Source of the DNA: Chryseobacterium sp. MYb7
GTDB lineage: Bacteria > Bacteroidota > Bacteroidia > Flavobacteriales > Weeksellaceae
Assembly (NCBI RefSeq): GCF_002979455.1
Contig: NZ_PCOU01000030.1
Span: forward strand, 1 to 63,993
Length of the DNA stretch: 63,993 nt
Direction of reading: 5' to 3'
This document shows positions 42,839-51,366 of this stretch, one piece after another (position 1 is the first letter of the stretch; every line of letters begins with the position of its first letter). The translations under genes and the position numbers were made by a program. The notes under the pieces are model-generated. The model saw only the letters and a program-made list of their open reading frames with translations. It had not been told where the DNA came from and did not search any database.

Positions 42839-44062
42839 ATGTATTCAATTATAGATATAGAAAGTAATGGTGCAGGTTATAGAAATGAATGCATTATAGA
42901 TATCGCCATTTACAGATATGACGGTCAGAAAATTACGGACCAGTTTATCTCTCTGGTAAACCCGGAAGGTGATATTACCCCTTTTGTACAGAAACTGACC
43001 AGTATTACCCCAAAAATGGTCAAAACTGCTCCAAAATTTCATGAAATTGCCAAAAGAGTTATCGAAATAACTCAAAATACAACATTGGTTGGCCATAATA
43101 TTGATTTTGATTACAGAATGCTTCGCCAATCATTCAAAAGGCTTGGTTATGATTTTAAAATCAATACTTTAGATACAATTCCGTTGGCGAAAAAGCTAAT
43201 TCCCGATGAGGTAAGCTATTCATTGGGAAAACTGGTAAAATCACTAGGAATTCCTTTGACCAATCATCATAGAGCTGAAGGTGATGCCAGAGCTACATTA
43301 GAACTTTTCAAGCTTTTGATTTCAAAAGATGTAGAAAATGAAATCATTCAGAAACAGCATGACGAGTCTAATGCAAAAAGCTATATCAATAAGATCAAAG
43401 AACTTACACAGGATCTTCCGAATGATAAAGGTTTTGTCTATTTTCAGGACGAAGGAGGACGTATCATGTTCTCGGATTATGTTCAGGATATCAACAAATT
43501 TTCTAAAAAAGTTTTCAATTCCAAATCAAAAAAATGGGAACAGATTCAGAAAGATGTTGAGCAGATTAATTTTGAGCTTACCGGCACAGATATTATTGCT
43601 AAACTGATTCTTAATTCCAAGAATATTAAGAAGAAAGAAGTTTTACCTTTCGGGCTGTATTTCAGGAATAATAAATATGTAGTTGAGAAAAATACGCTCA
43701 ATAAAACCGAAAAACCAGTTTTAAAATTCAGATCATTTACGCAAGGGACAAAAGCTGTTCAGTTTATTGGCTCCCAGGAAGAATTTAAAGATTTTTCCGT
43801 GCTGAAAGATAAAATTGAATTCAGGAAAAGGAATGAATTGTGGCTGGGGCAGGGAAGGAAACTGGGTGAAAAGTTATTTTTAATCATAGAAAACGGAAAA
43901 GTGGTTTCTTTTGGTTTTTATGAGTTGTTTACACAGATCCAGACCATCAGTAAGCTTGCTAAATTAAAAATTGACCTTCCGTTATCTTCCACAGATCTGA
44001 ATAATGAACTACAGCTGGCACTGCTTCGAAGCGATTTTGAAACACTGCCGTTACCGAAATGA
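42839..44062 (+). CDS. DnaQ-like 3'-5' exonuclease with a degenerate GIY-YIG-like domain
   Basis: The first ~175 residues are a DEDDh exonuclease: MYSIIDIES (ExoI), LVGHNIDFDYRMLRQSFKRL (ExoII), HHRAEGDARATLELF (ExoIII). In related proteins a GIY-YIG nuclease follows. Here that place reads GFVYFQDEGGRIMFS, without the catalytic Tyr/Gly pairs, so the second domain looks inactive. An in-frame TTG at 42779 is possible but ATG at 42839 fits the exonuclease family start. It follows the HerA-type gene by about 150 bases. It may act in DNA repair. Confidence 0.8.
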   Translation: MYSIIDIESNGAGYRNECIIDIAIYRYDGQKITDQFISLVNPEGDITPFVQKLTSITPKMVKTAPKFHEIAKRVIEITQNTTLVGHNIDFDYRMLRQSFKRLGYDFKINTLDTIPLAKKLIPDEVSYSLGKLVKSLGIPLTNHHRAEGDARATLELFKLLISKDVENEIIQKQHDESNAKSYINKIKELTQDLPNDKGFVYFQDEGGRIMFSDYVQDINKFSKKVFNSKSKKWEQIQKDVEQINFELTGTDIIAKLILNSKNIKKKEVLPFGLYFRNNKYVVEKNTLNKTEKPVLKFRSFTQGTKAVQFIGSQEEFKDFSVLKDKIEFRKRNELWLGQGRKLGEKLFLIIENGKVVSFGFYELFTQIQTISKLAKLKIDLPLSSTDLNNELQLALLRSDFETLPLPK

Positions 44063-44141
44063 TATAGGAATTAGCACTTTACAAATTGATTTAAAAGAAG
44101 ACGCTTTTCAAATCAATTTTCAGAAAATGAAAAATAAATAG

Positions 44142-44149
44142 TATTTTTG
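44142..44149 (+). promoter_or_regulatory. Promoter -7 box (TATTTTTG) for the lysA leader
   Basis: A perfect TAnnTTTG box 20 bases before the small leader ORF and 174 bases before lysA, implying a long lysA leader transcript. Confidence 0.6.
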
Positions 44150-44168
44150 CAAAAAATAAATAGAAGCA

Positions 44169-44240
44169 ATGCAAAATTTTAAACAAATTAAAACTGGAAA
44201 AAAGGGAGCTGTAAGGTTCTCTAAGGTTTGGAATATTTAA
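44169..44240 (+). CDS. Lysine-rich leader peptide before lysA, 23 aa
   Basis: The ORF MQNFKQIKTGKKGAVRFSKV plus three residues holds five lysines in 23 (positions 5, 8, 11, 12 and 19). It follows a perfect promoter box, with GAAGC as a weak ribosome site. Its stop codon overlaps the first arm of an alternative hairpin that competes with a terminator in front of lysA. This is the layout of amino-acid attenuation, but the Lys codons are spread rather than clustered. The peptide may instead be an unrelated small protein. Confidence 0.5.
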   Translation: MQNFKQIKTGKKGAVRFSKVWNI

Positions 44241-44307
44241 AAGAGTTGTCTTGCATAAAAAATAATCAATGCGGCAGACTCTTTTTATAAGAATCTGCCT
44301 TTTTTTA
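44240..44307 (+). promoter_or_regulatory. Attenuator-like competing hairpins before lysA
   Basis: GGCAGA (44273-44278) and TCTGCC (44294-44299) close a hairpin with an inner TCTT/AAGA stem and a T7 run, a normal terminator. An alternative helix pairs AAGAGT (from 44240) with ACTCTT and GCAT (44253-44256) with ATGC (44269-44272), using the 5' half of the terminator. Only one of the two can form. lysA starts 16 bases after the T-run. Confidence 0.6.
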
Positions 44308-44322
44308 TGTTAAAATGAAATT

Positions 44323-45525
44323 ATGAATTCAAAAGAATTATTAAAGATTGCCAATGAGTTTGGCACCCCGGTGTATGTTTATGATGCAGAATCCATCAAA
44401 GTTCAATACGAAAAACTTACATCTTCTTTTTTAAAACATACAAAGTTCTTCTATGCAGCGAAGGCGTTGACAAACATCAATATCCTTAAGTATGTCAAGA
44501 ATCTGGGCGCTTCTTTGGATTGTGTATCCATTAATGAAGTTAAGCTTGGACTAAAGGCGGGATTTCCAAAGGAAAAGATATTGTTTACTCCCAACTGTGT
44601 TGATCTGGCTGAAATAGAAGAAGCAATGACTTTCGGAGTTCATATAAACATTGATAACATTTCTATTCTTGAGCAATTCGGGAATAAATACGGAAATACC
44701 TATCCGATTTTAGTAAGAATCAACCCGCATATTTTTGCAGGCGGTAACTATAAGATTTCTACAGGACATATCGACAGTAAATTCGGTATTTCCATTCACC
44801 AGGTTCGCCACATCGAAAGAGTGATGAAAAGTACAAACCTGAATGTTGAAGGGCTTCACATGCATACAGGAAGTGAGATCAAAGATCCGGATGTATTCCT
44901 GCAGGCTTTGGATATCATGCTGGAACTTTCTGAGCATTTCCCGAATCTGAAATATCTGGATATGGGAAGTGGTTTCAAAATTCCTTATCAGGATAGCGAA
45001 GAAGAAACTGATGTAAGAACATTAGGTAAAAAAGTAGAAAAAGTGATTTCTGAGTTTTCAAAAACTACAGGAAAAAAATTCGAATTATGGTTTGAACCTG
45101 GGAAATTTCTGGTTGGAAAAAGCGGATATTTATTGGTGAAAGCTAATGTGATCAAGCAGACGACAGCTACGGTTTTTGTTGGAGTGAATTCAGGATTTAA
45201 TCATTTGATCCGTCCAATGTTCTACGATTCTTATCATATGATTGAGAACTTATCCAATCCAAAAGGAGCAGAAAGAATTTATACCGTAGTAGGAAACATT
45301 TGTGAAACAGATACCTTCGCATGGGATAGAAAACTGAATGAAGTAAGAGAAGGAGATATCCTTGCTTTCCACAATGCGGGAGCTTATGGTTTTGAAATGA
45401 GTTCCAACTTTAATTCAAGATTAAAGCCTGCGGAAGTATTGTTCTTAGACGGAAAAGCACATTTGATCCGTAAAAGAGATGAGTTCGAAGATTTGTTGAG
45501 AAATCAGATTGAAATAGTAATGTAA
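44323..45525 (+). CDS. lysA: Diaminopimelate decarboxylase
   Basis: LysA makes lysine from meso-diaminopimelate. The 400-residue fold-type III PLP enzyme has the PLP Lys47 in FFYAAKALTN, HMHTGSEI, GSGFKIPY, WFEPGKFLVG, and the C-terminal GNICETDTFAWDR with the active-site Cys. It ends with NAGAYGFEMSSNFNSR. The leader holds a lysine-rich small ORF and a terminator with an alternative fold, so lysine-dependent attenuation is possible. It is a one-gene unit with its own terminator. Confidence 0.95.
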   Translation: MNSKELLKIANEFGTPVYVYDAESIKVQYEKLTSSFLKHTKFFYAAKALTNINILKYVKNLGASLDCVSINEVKLGLKAGFPKEKILFTPNCVDLAEIEEAMTFGVHINIDNISILEQFGNKYGNTYPILVRINPHIFAGGNYKISTGHIDSKFGISIHQVRHIERVMKSTNLNVEGLHMHTGSEIKDPDVFLQALDIMLELSEHFPNLKYLDMGSGFKIPYQDSEEETDVRTLGKKVEKVISEFSKTTGKKFELWFEPGKFLVGKSGYLLVKANVIKQTTATVFVGVNSGFNHLIRPMFYDSYHMIENLSNPKGAERIYTVVGNICETDTFAWDRKLNEVREGDILAFHNAGAYGFEMSSNFNSRLKPAEVLFLDGKAHLIRKRDEFEDLLRNQIEIVM

Positions 45526-45544
45526 ATCTGAAACATAATATATA

Positions 45545-45578
45545 AACAGCCGCCCTTTTGGGTGGCTGTTTTGTTTTT
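45545..45578 (+). terminator. Terminator of lysA
   Basis: AACAGCCGCCC and GGGTGGCTGTT pair over 11 positions (one G-U) with a TTTT loop and a TTTTGTTTTT tail. Confidence 0.9.
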
Positions 45579-45765
45579 AAATCGTTTCTCATTAATTGAA
45601 ATCTTCTAGTGTAAAAAACACCAGGTTTTATGATAAAATTACAAAGTTTTAACATTGAAATGGGACTGTGTTTTCAACTTTATTAGCTAAATTTGATAGA
45701 AATAGGAAGATTATTATCCTTCTCAGTCCTATTTTCACCAAAAAAACCACCAAAACAAAGTAATT

Positions 45766-47498
45766 ATGGCCAAAAACATAGCAGAGCAAATTGTTGAAAT
45801 GCTCGAAAATGCCAATGTGAAAAGAATTTATGCAGTAACAGGAGACAGTCTCAATCATCTGAATATTGCGGTTAAAAAAAGCAGTATTCAGTGGATTCAT
45901 GTAAGGCATGAGGAAGTAGGAGCTTATGCTGCGGCTGCAGAAGCGGAGCTTGATGGTTTGGCAGTCTGTGCCGGAAGTTGCGGTCCTGGGCACGTTCATT
46001 TGATTAATGGAGTTTATGAAGCGCACCGCTCCCATGTCCCAATGCTGGTGATTGCCTCCACTATCCCCAGTGATGAAATGGGGATGGATTATTTCCAGGA
46101 AACCAATACAATAAAACTCTTTGATGATTGCAGTTACTACAACCAGATGATAACAAGACCGGAACAGGTACAGAGAACTGTTCAGACAGCTATTCAGCAT
46201 GCTATTTCCAAAAAAGGAGTGGCTGTAATAGGTCTTCCCGGGGATGTTTCTGAGCTGGATGCCGAGGAAGGTTCTACTTCCACTCAAATCTTTAAAACTA
46301 ATCCTGTTATAAGACCATCAGATCATGAGCTGAAAAGCTATCAGAACTAATCAATAAAAGCAAAAAAGTAACCCTATACTGTGGAATAGGCGCCACTGAA
46401 GCCCGTAATGAGGTGATCGCTTTGTCTGATTTATTAAAAGCTCCGGTAGGATATTCTTTCCGTGGTAAAATGGCTATTCAACCCAATAATCCTAATGAAG
46501 TAGGGCTTACAGGATTATTAGGATTCCCCTCAGCTTATCACGCCATGCATGAAGCAGATCTTGTAATCCTTTTGGGAACGGATTTTCCTTATCAAAAATT
46601 CATGCCTGTAAAAAATAAAATAGTCCAGATTGATGAAAGCCCTGAAAGATTAGGAAGAAGAGCGAAACTGGAACTTGGGCTTGCAGGGGATGTCAAAGAA
46701 ACCATTAAAGCATTACTTCCCTTGTTGGAAGAAAAGACTGATGTTCATTTCCTGAACGAACAACTGGCATTTTATGATAAAGTAAAAGAAAATCAGTTGG
46801 AGTATGTAAAAGACTTTGGGAAAGAAAACGCTATTCAGCCGGAATTTGTTGCTCATACTTTAGATAAACTTGCTAAGCATGATGCTATTTTTACAGTAGA
46901 CACCGGAATGTGCTGTGTATGGGGAGCCCGTTTTATTACAGGAACAGGAGAAAGAAAAATGCTGGGATCATTTAATCACGGATCAATGGCGAATGCAATG
47001 CCAATGGCAATAGGAGCGTCCTTGGCTCATCCTGAAAAACAGGTGATTGCCCTATGTGGAGACGGAGGATTATCCATGCTGTTAGGAGATATGGCGACTA
47101 TTTTTCAGTATAAGCTTCCTGTAAAACTGATTGTATTCAACAACAGAACCCTGGGAATGGTAAAACTGGAGATGGAAGTGGGTGGAATGCCCGATAACGA
47201 AACTGATATGATCAATCCGGACTTTGCAATGGTAGCACATGCGATGGGATATCCCGGAAAGAATGTACACCTTCCGGAAGATGTGGAAGATGCCATTAAA
47301 GAATGTTTAGACCACAATGGCCCTTATCTTCTGAATATCTTTACCAATCCTAATGCACTGGCTCTTCCTCCCAAAATTGAATTTGATCAGATTATGGGAA
47401 TGACCAAGTCTATGGCGCAGCTGATGCTGGGCGGCAAAATGGATGAGGTTTTTGAAACCGTGAAGAGCAATTATAAACATATTAAAGGATTGTTGTAA
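45766..47498 (+). pseudogene. poxB: Frameshifted ThDP-dependent pyruvate oxidase/dehydrogenase (PoxB-like)
   Basis: Two consecutive frames make up one PoxB-like protein of about 577 residues. The first (to 46350) carries the pyrimidine domain (VTGDSLNHLNIAV, HVRHEEVGAYAAAAEAEL, AGSCGPGHVHLINGVY). The second (from 46413 or earlier) carries VGLTGLLGFPSAYHAM and the cofactor domain (LCGDGGLSMLLGDMAT). Between them, after ELKS, the reading moves to the -1 frame: LINKSKKVTLYCGIGATEAR is encoded right after the stop. One T missing near 46339 (AGCTATCAG, expected AGCTTATCAG) explains it. It is either a recent mutation or a sequence error. Confidence 0.85.
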
Positions 47499-47551
47499 GG
47501 TAAAAAGTAAATGAATTTCAGATATACGCTGAAATTCGGAATCTATATTTT

Positions 47552-47587
47552 AAAACTTCATACTTTGTGTGAAGTTTTTCTTTTTTA
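47552..47587 (+). terminator. Terminator of the poxB-like gene
   Basis: AAAACTTCA and TGAAGTTTT pair around a 9-base loop and are followed by a long T-run. It lies about 55 bases past the stop and before the next promoter. Confidence 0.8.
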
Positions 47588-47604
47588 TAAATGAGTTAAA
47601 TATT

Positions 47605-47612
47605 TACCTTTG
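47605..47612 (+). promoter_or_regulatory. Promoter -7 box (TACCTTTG) for the TonB-C-like gene cluster
   Basis: A perfect TAnnTTTG match 22 bases before the ATG at 47635. It lies downstream of an alternative in-frame start at 47569, which is therefore rejected. Confidence 0.6.
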
Positions 47613-47634
47613 TTTATTATTAGTAAACAAAACT

Positions 47635-48117
47635 ATGAGAACGATATTTTTATTTTTAGCCTTGTGCGTAATGAATTTTTCATTCGCTCAGGATCAGGAA
47701 GACCGTGATGATTCTTTTATCAGAGAAAGTAATAAAAATGTTCTGAAAATAGATATTAAAGAACCTTTTATGCAGGTTGCTGTAAAATGTAATGATTTCA
47801 AACCGGCATCGTATGAAGGTGGGGTTACTGCTTATAAAACCATCCTGAACAAGTATATGTATGCCTATCTGAATTCAGATTTCTATGCTCTTACCGGTGA
47901 TTTTACTTTTACACTGGTACTTGATGCTAAAGGAAAAGTTGTGGATGTGAAAGGAATGCCTAAAGTTCAAAACAGTGAAGTCTTTTTTGATGATATGCAG
48001 TATGTCGTAAGAAGAATAAAGAAAAACTGGACTCCTGCTTCTTGTAACGGACAGCCAGTAGCTTCACAAATCAAAGTTAAGATGAACTTCTCCTCAATGT
48101 CTGTAGATGTCGATTAA
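47635..48117 (+). CDS. Secreted TonB C-terminal-like protein, 160 aa
   Basis: A signal peptide (MRTIFLFLALCVMNFSFAQ) is followed by one domain of TonB-C type: GDFTFTLVLDAKGKVVDVKG, DDMQYVVRRIKKNWTPASCNG, VASQIKVKMNF. Such soluble domains resemble the end of TonB but lack the membrane anchor and Pro-rich arm. It is the first of three tandem related genes. The next starts just after its stop. The role is unknown; a periplasmic binding role is a guess. Confidence 0.78.
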   Translation: MRTIFLFLALCVMNFSFAQDQEDRDDSFIRESNKNVLKIDIKEPFMQVAVKCNDFKPASYEGGVTAYKTILNKYMYAYLNSDFYALTGDFTFTLVLDAKGKVVDVKGMPKVQNSEVFFDDMQYVVRRIKKNWTPASCNGQPVASQIKVKMNFSSMSVDVD

Positions 48118-48121
48118 TACC

Positions 48122-48544
48122 ATGAAAAAATATCTTTTAATTTTACCTTTGCTGTTAATCAGTTTTAAAGGTTTTTCACAACAGACAGCTGCTGTTCAAT
48201 ATCAATATCAGAATGATGCAGATTTTAAAAAAGCAGAATTCCCGGGAGGTGAAGATGCCTTTAGAAAAGAATTTCTGAAAATGGTGTATGCCTATATTGA
48301 TGTAGCTTTATATGCCATCAAAGGAGAAGTAACCTTCATATTTAATATTGATCCGAAAGGTAAAATAGATAAAGTGGATATTCTCCCTAAATTCAAAAAC
48401 AGCGAAACTTTTATTGATGATATGAAGTTTGCTGCTAAAAAGGTAAAAGGGAAATGGACACCCGCCACTAAAAATGGGGTTCCTTTTGATTATAAAACCA
48501 TCATGAAAATAAGGTTTGATAACAATACCTATGATCATGATTAA
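48122..48544 (+). CDS. Secreted TonB C-terminal-like protein, 140 aa
   Basis: The protein starts MKKYLLILPLLLISFKGFSQ, a signal peptide. The domain repeats the pattern of its neighbour: GEVTFIFNIDPKGKIDKVDI, DDMKFAAKKVKGKWTPATKNG, YKTIMKIRF. It is clearly a paralogue of the preceding gene. An ATG at 48107 inside the previous gene is the alternative start. It overlaps the next gene by eight bases, so the three genes are translationally coupled. Confidence 0.78.
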   Translation: MKKYLLILPLLLISFKGFSQQTAAVQYQYQNDADFKKAEFPGGEDAFRKEFLKMVYAYIDVALYAIKGEVTFIFNIDPKGKIDKVDILPKFKNSETFIDDMKFAAKKVKGKWTPATKNGVPFDYKTIMKIRFDNNTYDHD

Positions 48545-49316
48545 GAAATTTTTGTTGCTCATCATTTTCTTTACAACAAAATTAATTTTTGCTCAAAATG
48601 AAGTTTTGGATAAATATCCTTATGGGCAAGATTTTTATGCTGGTGGGTTAAATCAACTAAATAAGGAAATGGTAAAGGTTGTTAAAGAACTAAAGTTGTT
48701 GCCTTGTGAAAAAAGTGAAGAACGGTATAATGTAAAGATTCTTGTATATGAAAATTCAACCATCAACTATGTTAAAGATTTTGATATTGTAGATATTCAA
48801 AAAAATAAATGTGCATTTAATTTCAGTCGTAAAATTATTCCCCATCTCAAAAGATGGATGCCGGCAAAAGTGAATGGGAAATTTATTGGAGCAATTACCA
48901 AAATTGAAATAAATCCTTTTTATTTAGTGAATTCCAAAGATGATCCAAGTAAAAACAAAAAGGAAAACCCAACTTTTAAAAAAGGAATAAAAGCTTTTGG
49001 ATTTGAAATTAAGTCCATTTTTGAAAGATATATAAAGAAAAATGAGGATAAAAGAGCCTTGTTGACATTTGTTGTCAATGAGAATGGTGAAATGGTGGAT
49101 TTCGAGATTGAAGGCGATTTTTTTGACTATGAAAAGAAAGATATCATCAATAGTCTATCTAAAATAAAAGGAAAATGGAATCCCGCTACATTTAATAATA
49201 TTCCAATTAGAGCTAAAATTAGGCAACCTATTTTTCAACAATTTGATCTTCAGATAGAGTTGGAAGATCAGAATAAAATAATGGATCAAAATTTTCATAA
49301 TAACAGTTACAGATAA
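48537..49316 (+). CDS. Secreted protein with two TonB C-terminal-like domains, 259 aa
   Basis: Signal peptide MIKKFLLLIIFFTTKLIFAQ. Two diverged copies of the neighbouring domain are visible. The first, near residues 55-130, is poorly conserved (HLKRWMPAKVNGKFIGAITK). The second, near 165-245, is clear (RALLTFVVNENGEMVDFEIE, LSKIKGKWNPATFNNIPIRA). It overlaps the end of the preceding gene. The base composition is more AT-rich than the two before it. The function is unknown. Confidence 0.72.
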   Translation: MIKKFLLLIIFFTTKLIFAQNEVLDKYPYGQDFYAGGLNQLNKEMVKVVKELKLLPCEKSEERYNVKILVYENSTINYVKDFDIVDIQKNKCAFNFSRKIIPHLKRWMPAKVNGKFIGAITKIEINPFYLVNSKDDPSKNKKENPTFKKGIKAFGFEIKSIFERYIKKNEDKRALLTFVVNENGEMVDFEIEGDFFDYEKKDIINSLSKIKGKWNPATFNNIPIRAKIRQPIFQQFDLQIELEDQNKIMDQNFHNNSYR

Positions 49317-49344
49317 TCTCCTGACATTCTGTCACAATATTTTG

Positions 49345-49352
49345 TATCTTTG
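49345..49352 (+). promoter_or_regulatory. Promoter -7 box (TATCTTTG) for miaB
   Basis: A perfect TAnnTTTG match 49 bases before the miaB GTG start. Confidence 0.6.
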
Positions 49353-49401
49353 CAAACTTATTTGTTCGTAATTTAATATTGCGGACCTTAAATTCATCAT
49401 C

Positions 49402-50838
49402 GTGCAGGAAAAATATATAGACGAAACAAAACAGGGTGAAGCTTTTGCTATTGCAGAAAGACCGGAGAATTCTAAAAAGCTGTTTTTAGAAAGCTATGGT
49501 TGTCAGATGAATTTCTCTGACTCTGAGATTGTTGCATCTATCCTTAATGAACAGGGATATAATACAACAATGAAAGTAGAAGAAGCAGACCTGATTCTTT
49601 TAAATACATGTTCTATCCGTGAAAAAGCAGAACAAACTGTAAGAATGCGTCTTTCTCAGTTCAAAAATCTTAAAAAAGAAAAACCGAATATGACGGTAGG
49701 AGTTCTGGGATGTATGGCGGAAAGATTGAAAACTAAATTCTTAGAAGAAGAACAACTGGTTGATCTTGTTGTTGGTCCGGATGCTTATAGAGACCTGCCT
49801 AATCTTTTAAAAGAAACCGATGATGGAAGAGACGCCATCAATGTAATTCTTTCCAAAGAAGAAACTTATGCAGATATTAATCCTGTTCGTTTAGGAGGAA
49901 ATGGAGTTACAGCTTTTGTTACCATTACCAGAGGGTGTGATAACATGTGTACATTCTGTGTAGTTCCTTTTACAAGAGGAAGAGAAAGAAGCCGTGATCC
50001 ACACTCTATCATAGACGAATGTAAAGATCTTGCCAATAACGGATATAAAGAAATTACCCTTTTAGGACAAAACGTAGACTCTTACCTTTGGTATGGAGGA
50101 GGTCCTAAAAAAGATTTTGCCAAAGCTTCTGAAATGCAGAAAGCTACAGCCGTTAATTTTGCCCAGCTTCTTGATTTAGTGGCTAAAGCTGTTCCTGAAT
50201 TAAGAATCAGATTCTCTACCTCAAATCCTCAGGATATGAGTCTGGATGTATTCAAAATGATGGCAAAACACCACAACATCTGTAAATATGTACACCTTCC
50301 TGTACAAAGTGGAAGCAATAATATGCTTGAAGCAATGAACAGACAACATACCCGTGAAGAATATCTGGATCTGATTAAAAAAGCGAAGGAAATTGTTCCG
50401 GAAGTAGCTTTTTCTCAGGATATGATCGTTGGATTCTGTAACGAATCAGAACAAGATCATCAGGATACCCTAAGCTTGATGAGAGAAGTAGAGTATGACT
50501 ACGGTTATATGTTCGCGTACTCAGAAAGACCGGGAACTCCGGCTCACAAGAAAATGGAAGACAATATTCCGGCTGATGTGAAGCAGAGACGTCTTGCTGA
50601 GGTGATTGCCCTTCAGGGTGAACTCTCCAACCAAAGGATGAAGTCTTACGTAGGAAGAGTACACGAGGTTTTGATTGAAGGAATTTCCAAGAAGAATAAA
50701 AACCAATGGAAAGGAAGAAACTCCCAGAATGCAGTATGTGTCTTCGATAAGCTAGAAGGACAGAAAATAGGTGACATTGTGAACGTTTTTGTACATGACA
50801 ATACACAAGGCACACTTTTAGGGAGAACTGTGGAATAA
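49402..50838 (+). CDS. miaB: tRNA-2-methylthio-N6-dimethylallyladenosine synthase
   Basis: MiaB adds the methylthio group to i6A37 of tRNA with two iron-sulfur clusters. The 478 residues show the N-terminal domain with its three cysteines (ESYGCQMNFSDSE, NTCSIREKAE, VGVLGCMAER), the radical-SAM motif RGCDNMCTFCVV (CxxxCxxC), and a C-terminal TRAM domain (VGRVHEVLIEG, NVFVHDNTQGTLLGR). The start is GTG (MQEKYIDETKQGEAF). It feeds miaE, found at 20.1 kb. The following genes run on the same strand with short gaps, so it may head a longer operon. Confidence 0.96.
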   Translation: MQEKYIDETKQGEAFAIAERPENSKKLFLESYGCQMNFSDSEIVASILNEQGYNTTMKVEEADLILLNTCSIREKAEQTVRMRLSQFKNLKKEKPNMTVGVLGCMAERLKTKFLEEEQLVDLVVGPDAYRDLPNLLKETDDGRDAINVILSKEETYADINPVRLGGNGVTAFVTITRGCDNMCTFCVVPFTRGRERSRDPHSIIDECKDLANNGYKEITLLGQNVDSYLWYGGGPKKDFAKASEMQKATAVNFAQLLDLVAKAVPELRIRFSTSNPQDMSLDVFKMMAKHHNICKYVHLPVQSGSNNMLEAMNRQHTREEYLDLIKKAKEIVPEVAFSQDMIVGFCNESEQDHQDTLSLMREVEYDYGYMFAYSERPGTPAHKKMEDNIPADVKQRRLAEVIALQGELSNQRMKSYVGRVHEVLIEGISKKNKNQWKGRNSQNAVCVFDKLEGQKIGDIVNVFVHDNTQGTLLGRTVE

Positions 50839-50844
50839 AATGAA

Positions 50845-51366
50845 GTGGTGATCAAAGCAGTTTATCTTTTTGCAATGCTTTCGTTTGCTCTGGTATCCTG
50901 TCAGACAGAAAAGAATGTAAAAAAATACCCTGCCACAGTAGGAGATATCGAATTTGATAAAACACTGGATGATGCTGATTTTAAAAGATGTGGCTCAAAA
51001 CAATGGGGACATTTCAGCTTTCAGTATTATCAGGGTGCAAAGGAATTTAGCTACAAAGGCGAAAAGATTGCGATCACTGAAAAACTTAAAAAAGAAAATA
51101 TATATTCTGAAAAGAAGATCAACGGTTATATTACCGTAAGATTTTTAGTAAATTGTGAGGGAAAGACAGGCCTCTTCAGATTACAGCATATGAGCCCGGA
51201 TCTGAAAGATACTGTACTGGATGAAGAATTAGAAAATAAACTGTTACAGTTTACAAAATTCCTCGATGGCTGGATGCCGAAAGAGATAAAAGGTTTAAAA
51301 GTAGATTACTATCAGTATATAACCTATAAAATTGAAAATGGAAAAGTTTCAGAGGTATTACCTTAG
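50845..51366 (+). CDS. TonB C-terminal-like lipoprotein, 173 aa
   Basis: The protein begins MVIKAVYLFAMLSFALVSCQ with a lipobox (LVSC), and the start is GTG (at 50845 or 50848). The mature part holds NGYITVRFLVNCEGKTGLFR and LDGWMPKEIKGLKVDYYQY, the same TonB-C-like pattern as the three genes before miaB. So four relatives flank miaB. It starts six bases after miaB and overlaps the next gene, so it is in the miaB transcript. The function is unknown. Confidence 0.72.
   Translation: MVIKAVYLFAMLSFALVSCQTEKNVKKYPATVGDIEFDKTLDDADFKRCGSKQWGHFSFQYYQGAKEFSYKGEKIAITEKLKKENIYSEKKINGYITVRFLVNCEGKTGLFRLQHMSPDLKDTVLDEELENKLLQFTKFLDGWMPKEIKGLKVDYYQYITYKIENGKVSEVLP

Noticed and set aside
46330..46350. Programmed -1 frameshift in the poxB-like gene
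   Set aside because: The sequence CTGAAAAGC is not a proper slippery heptamer in the reading frame, and there is no clear stimulatory pseudoknot. A base loss is simpler.
47569..47634. Upstream start for the first TonB-C-like gene
   Set aside because: It overlaps the poxB terminator and the -7 box. The ATG at 47635 starts a good signal peptide.
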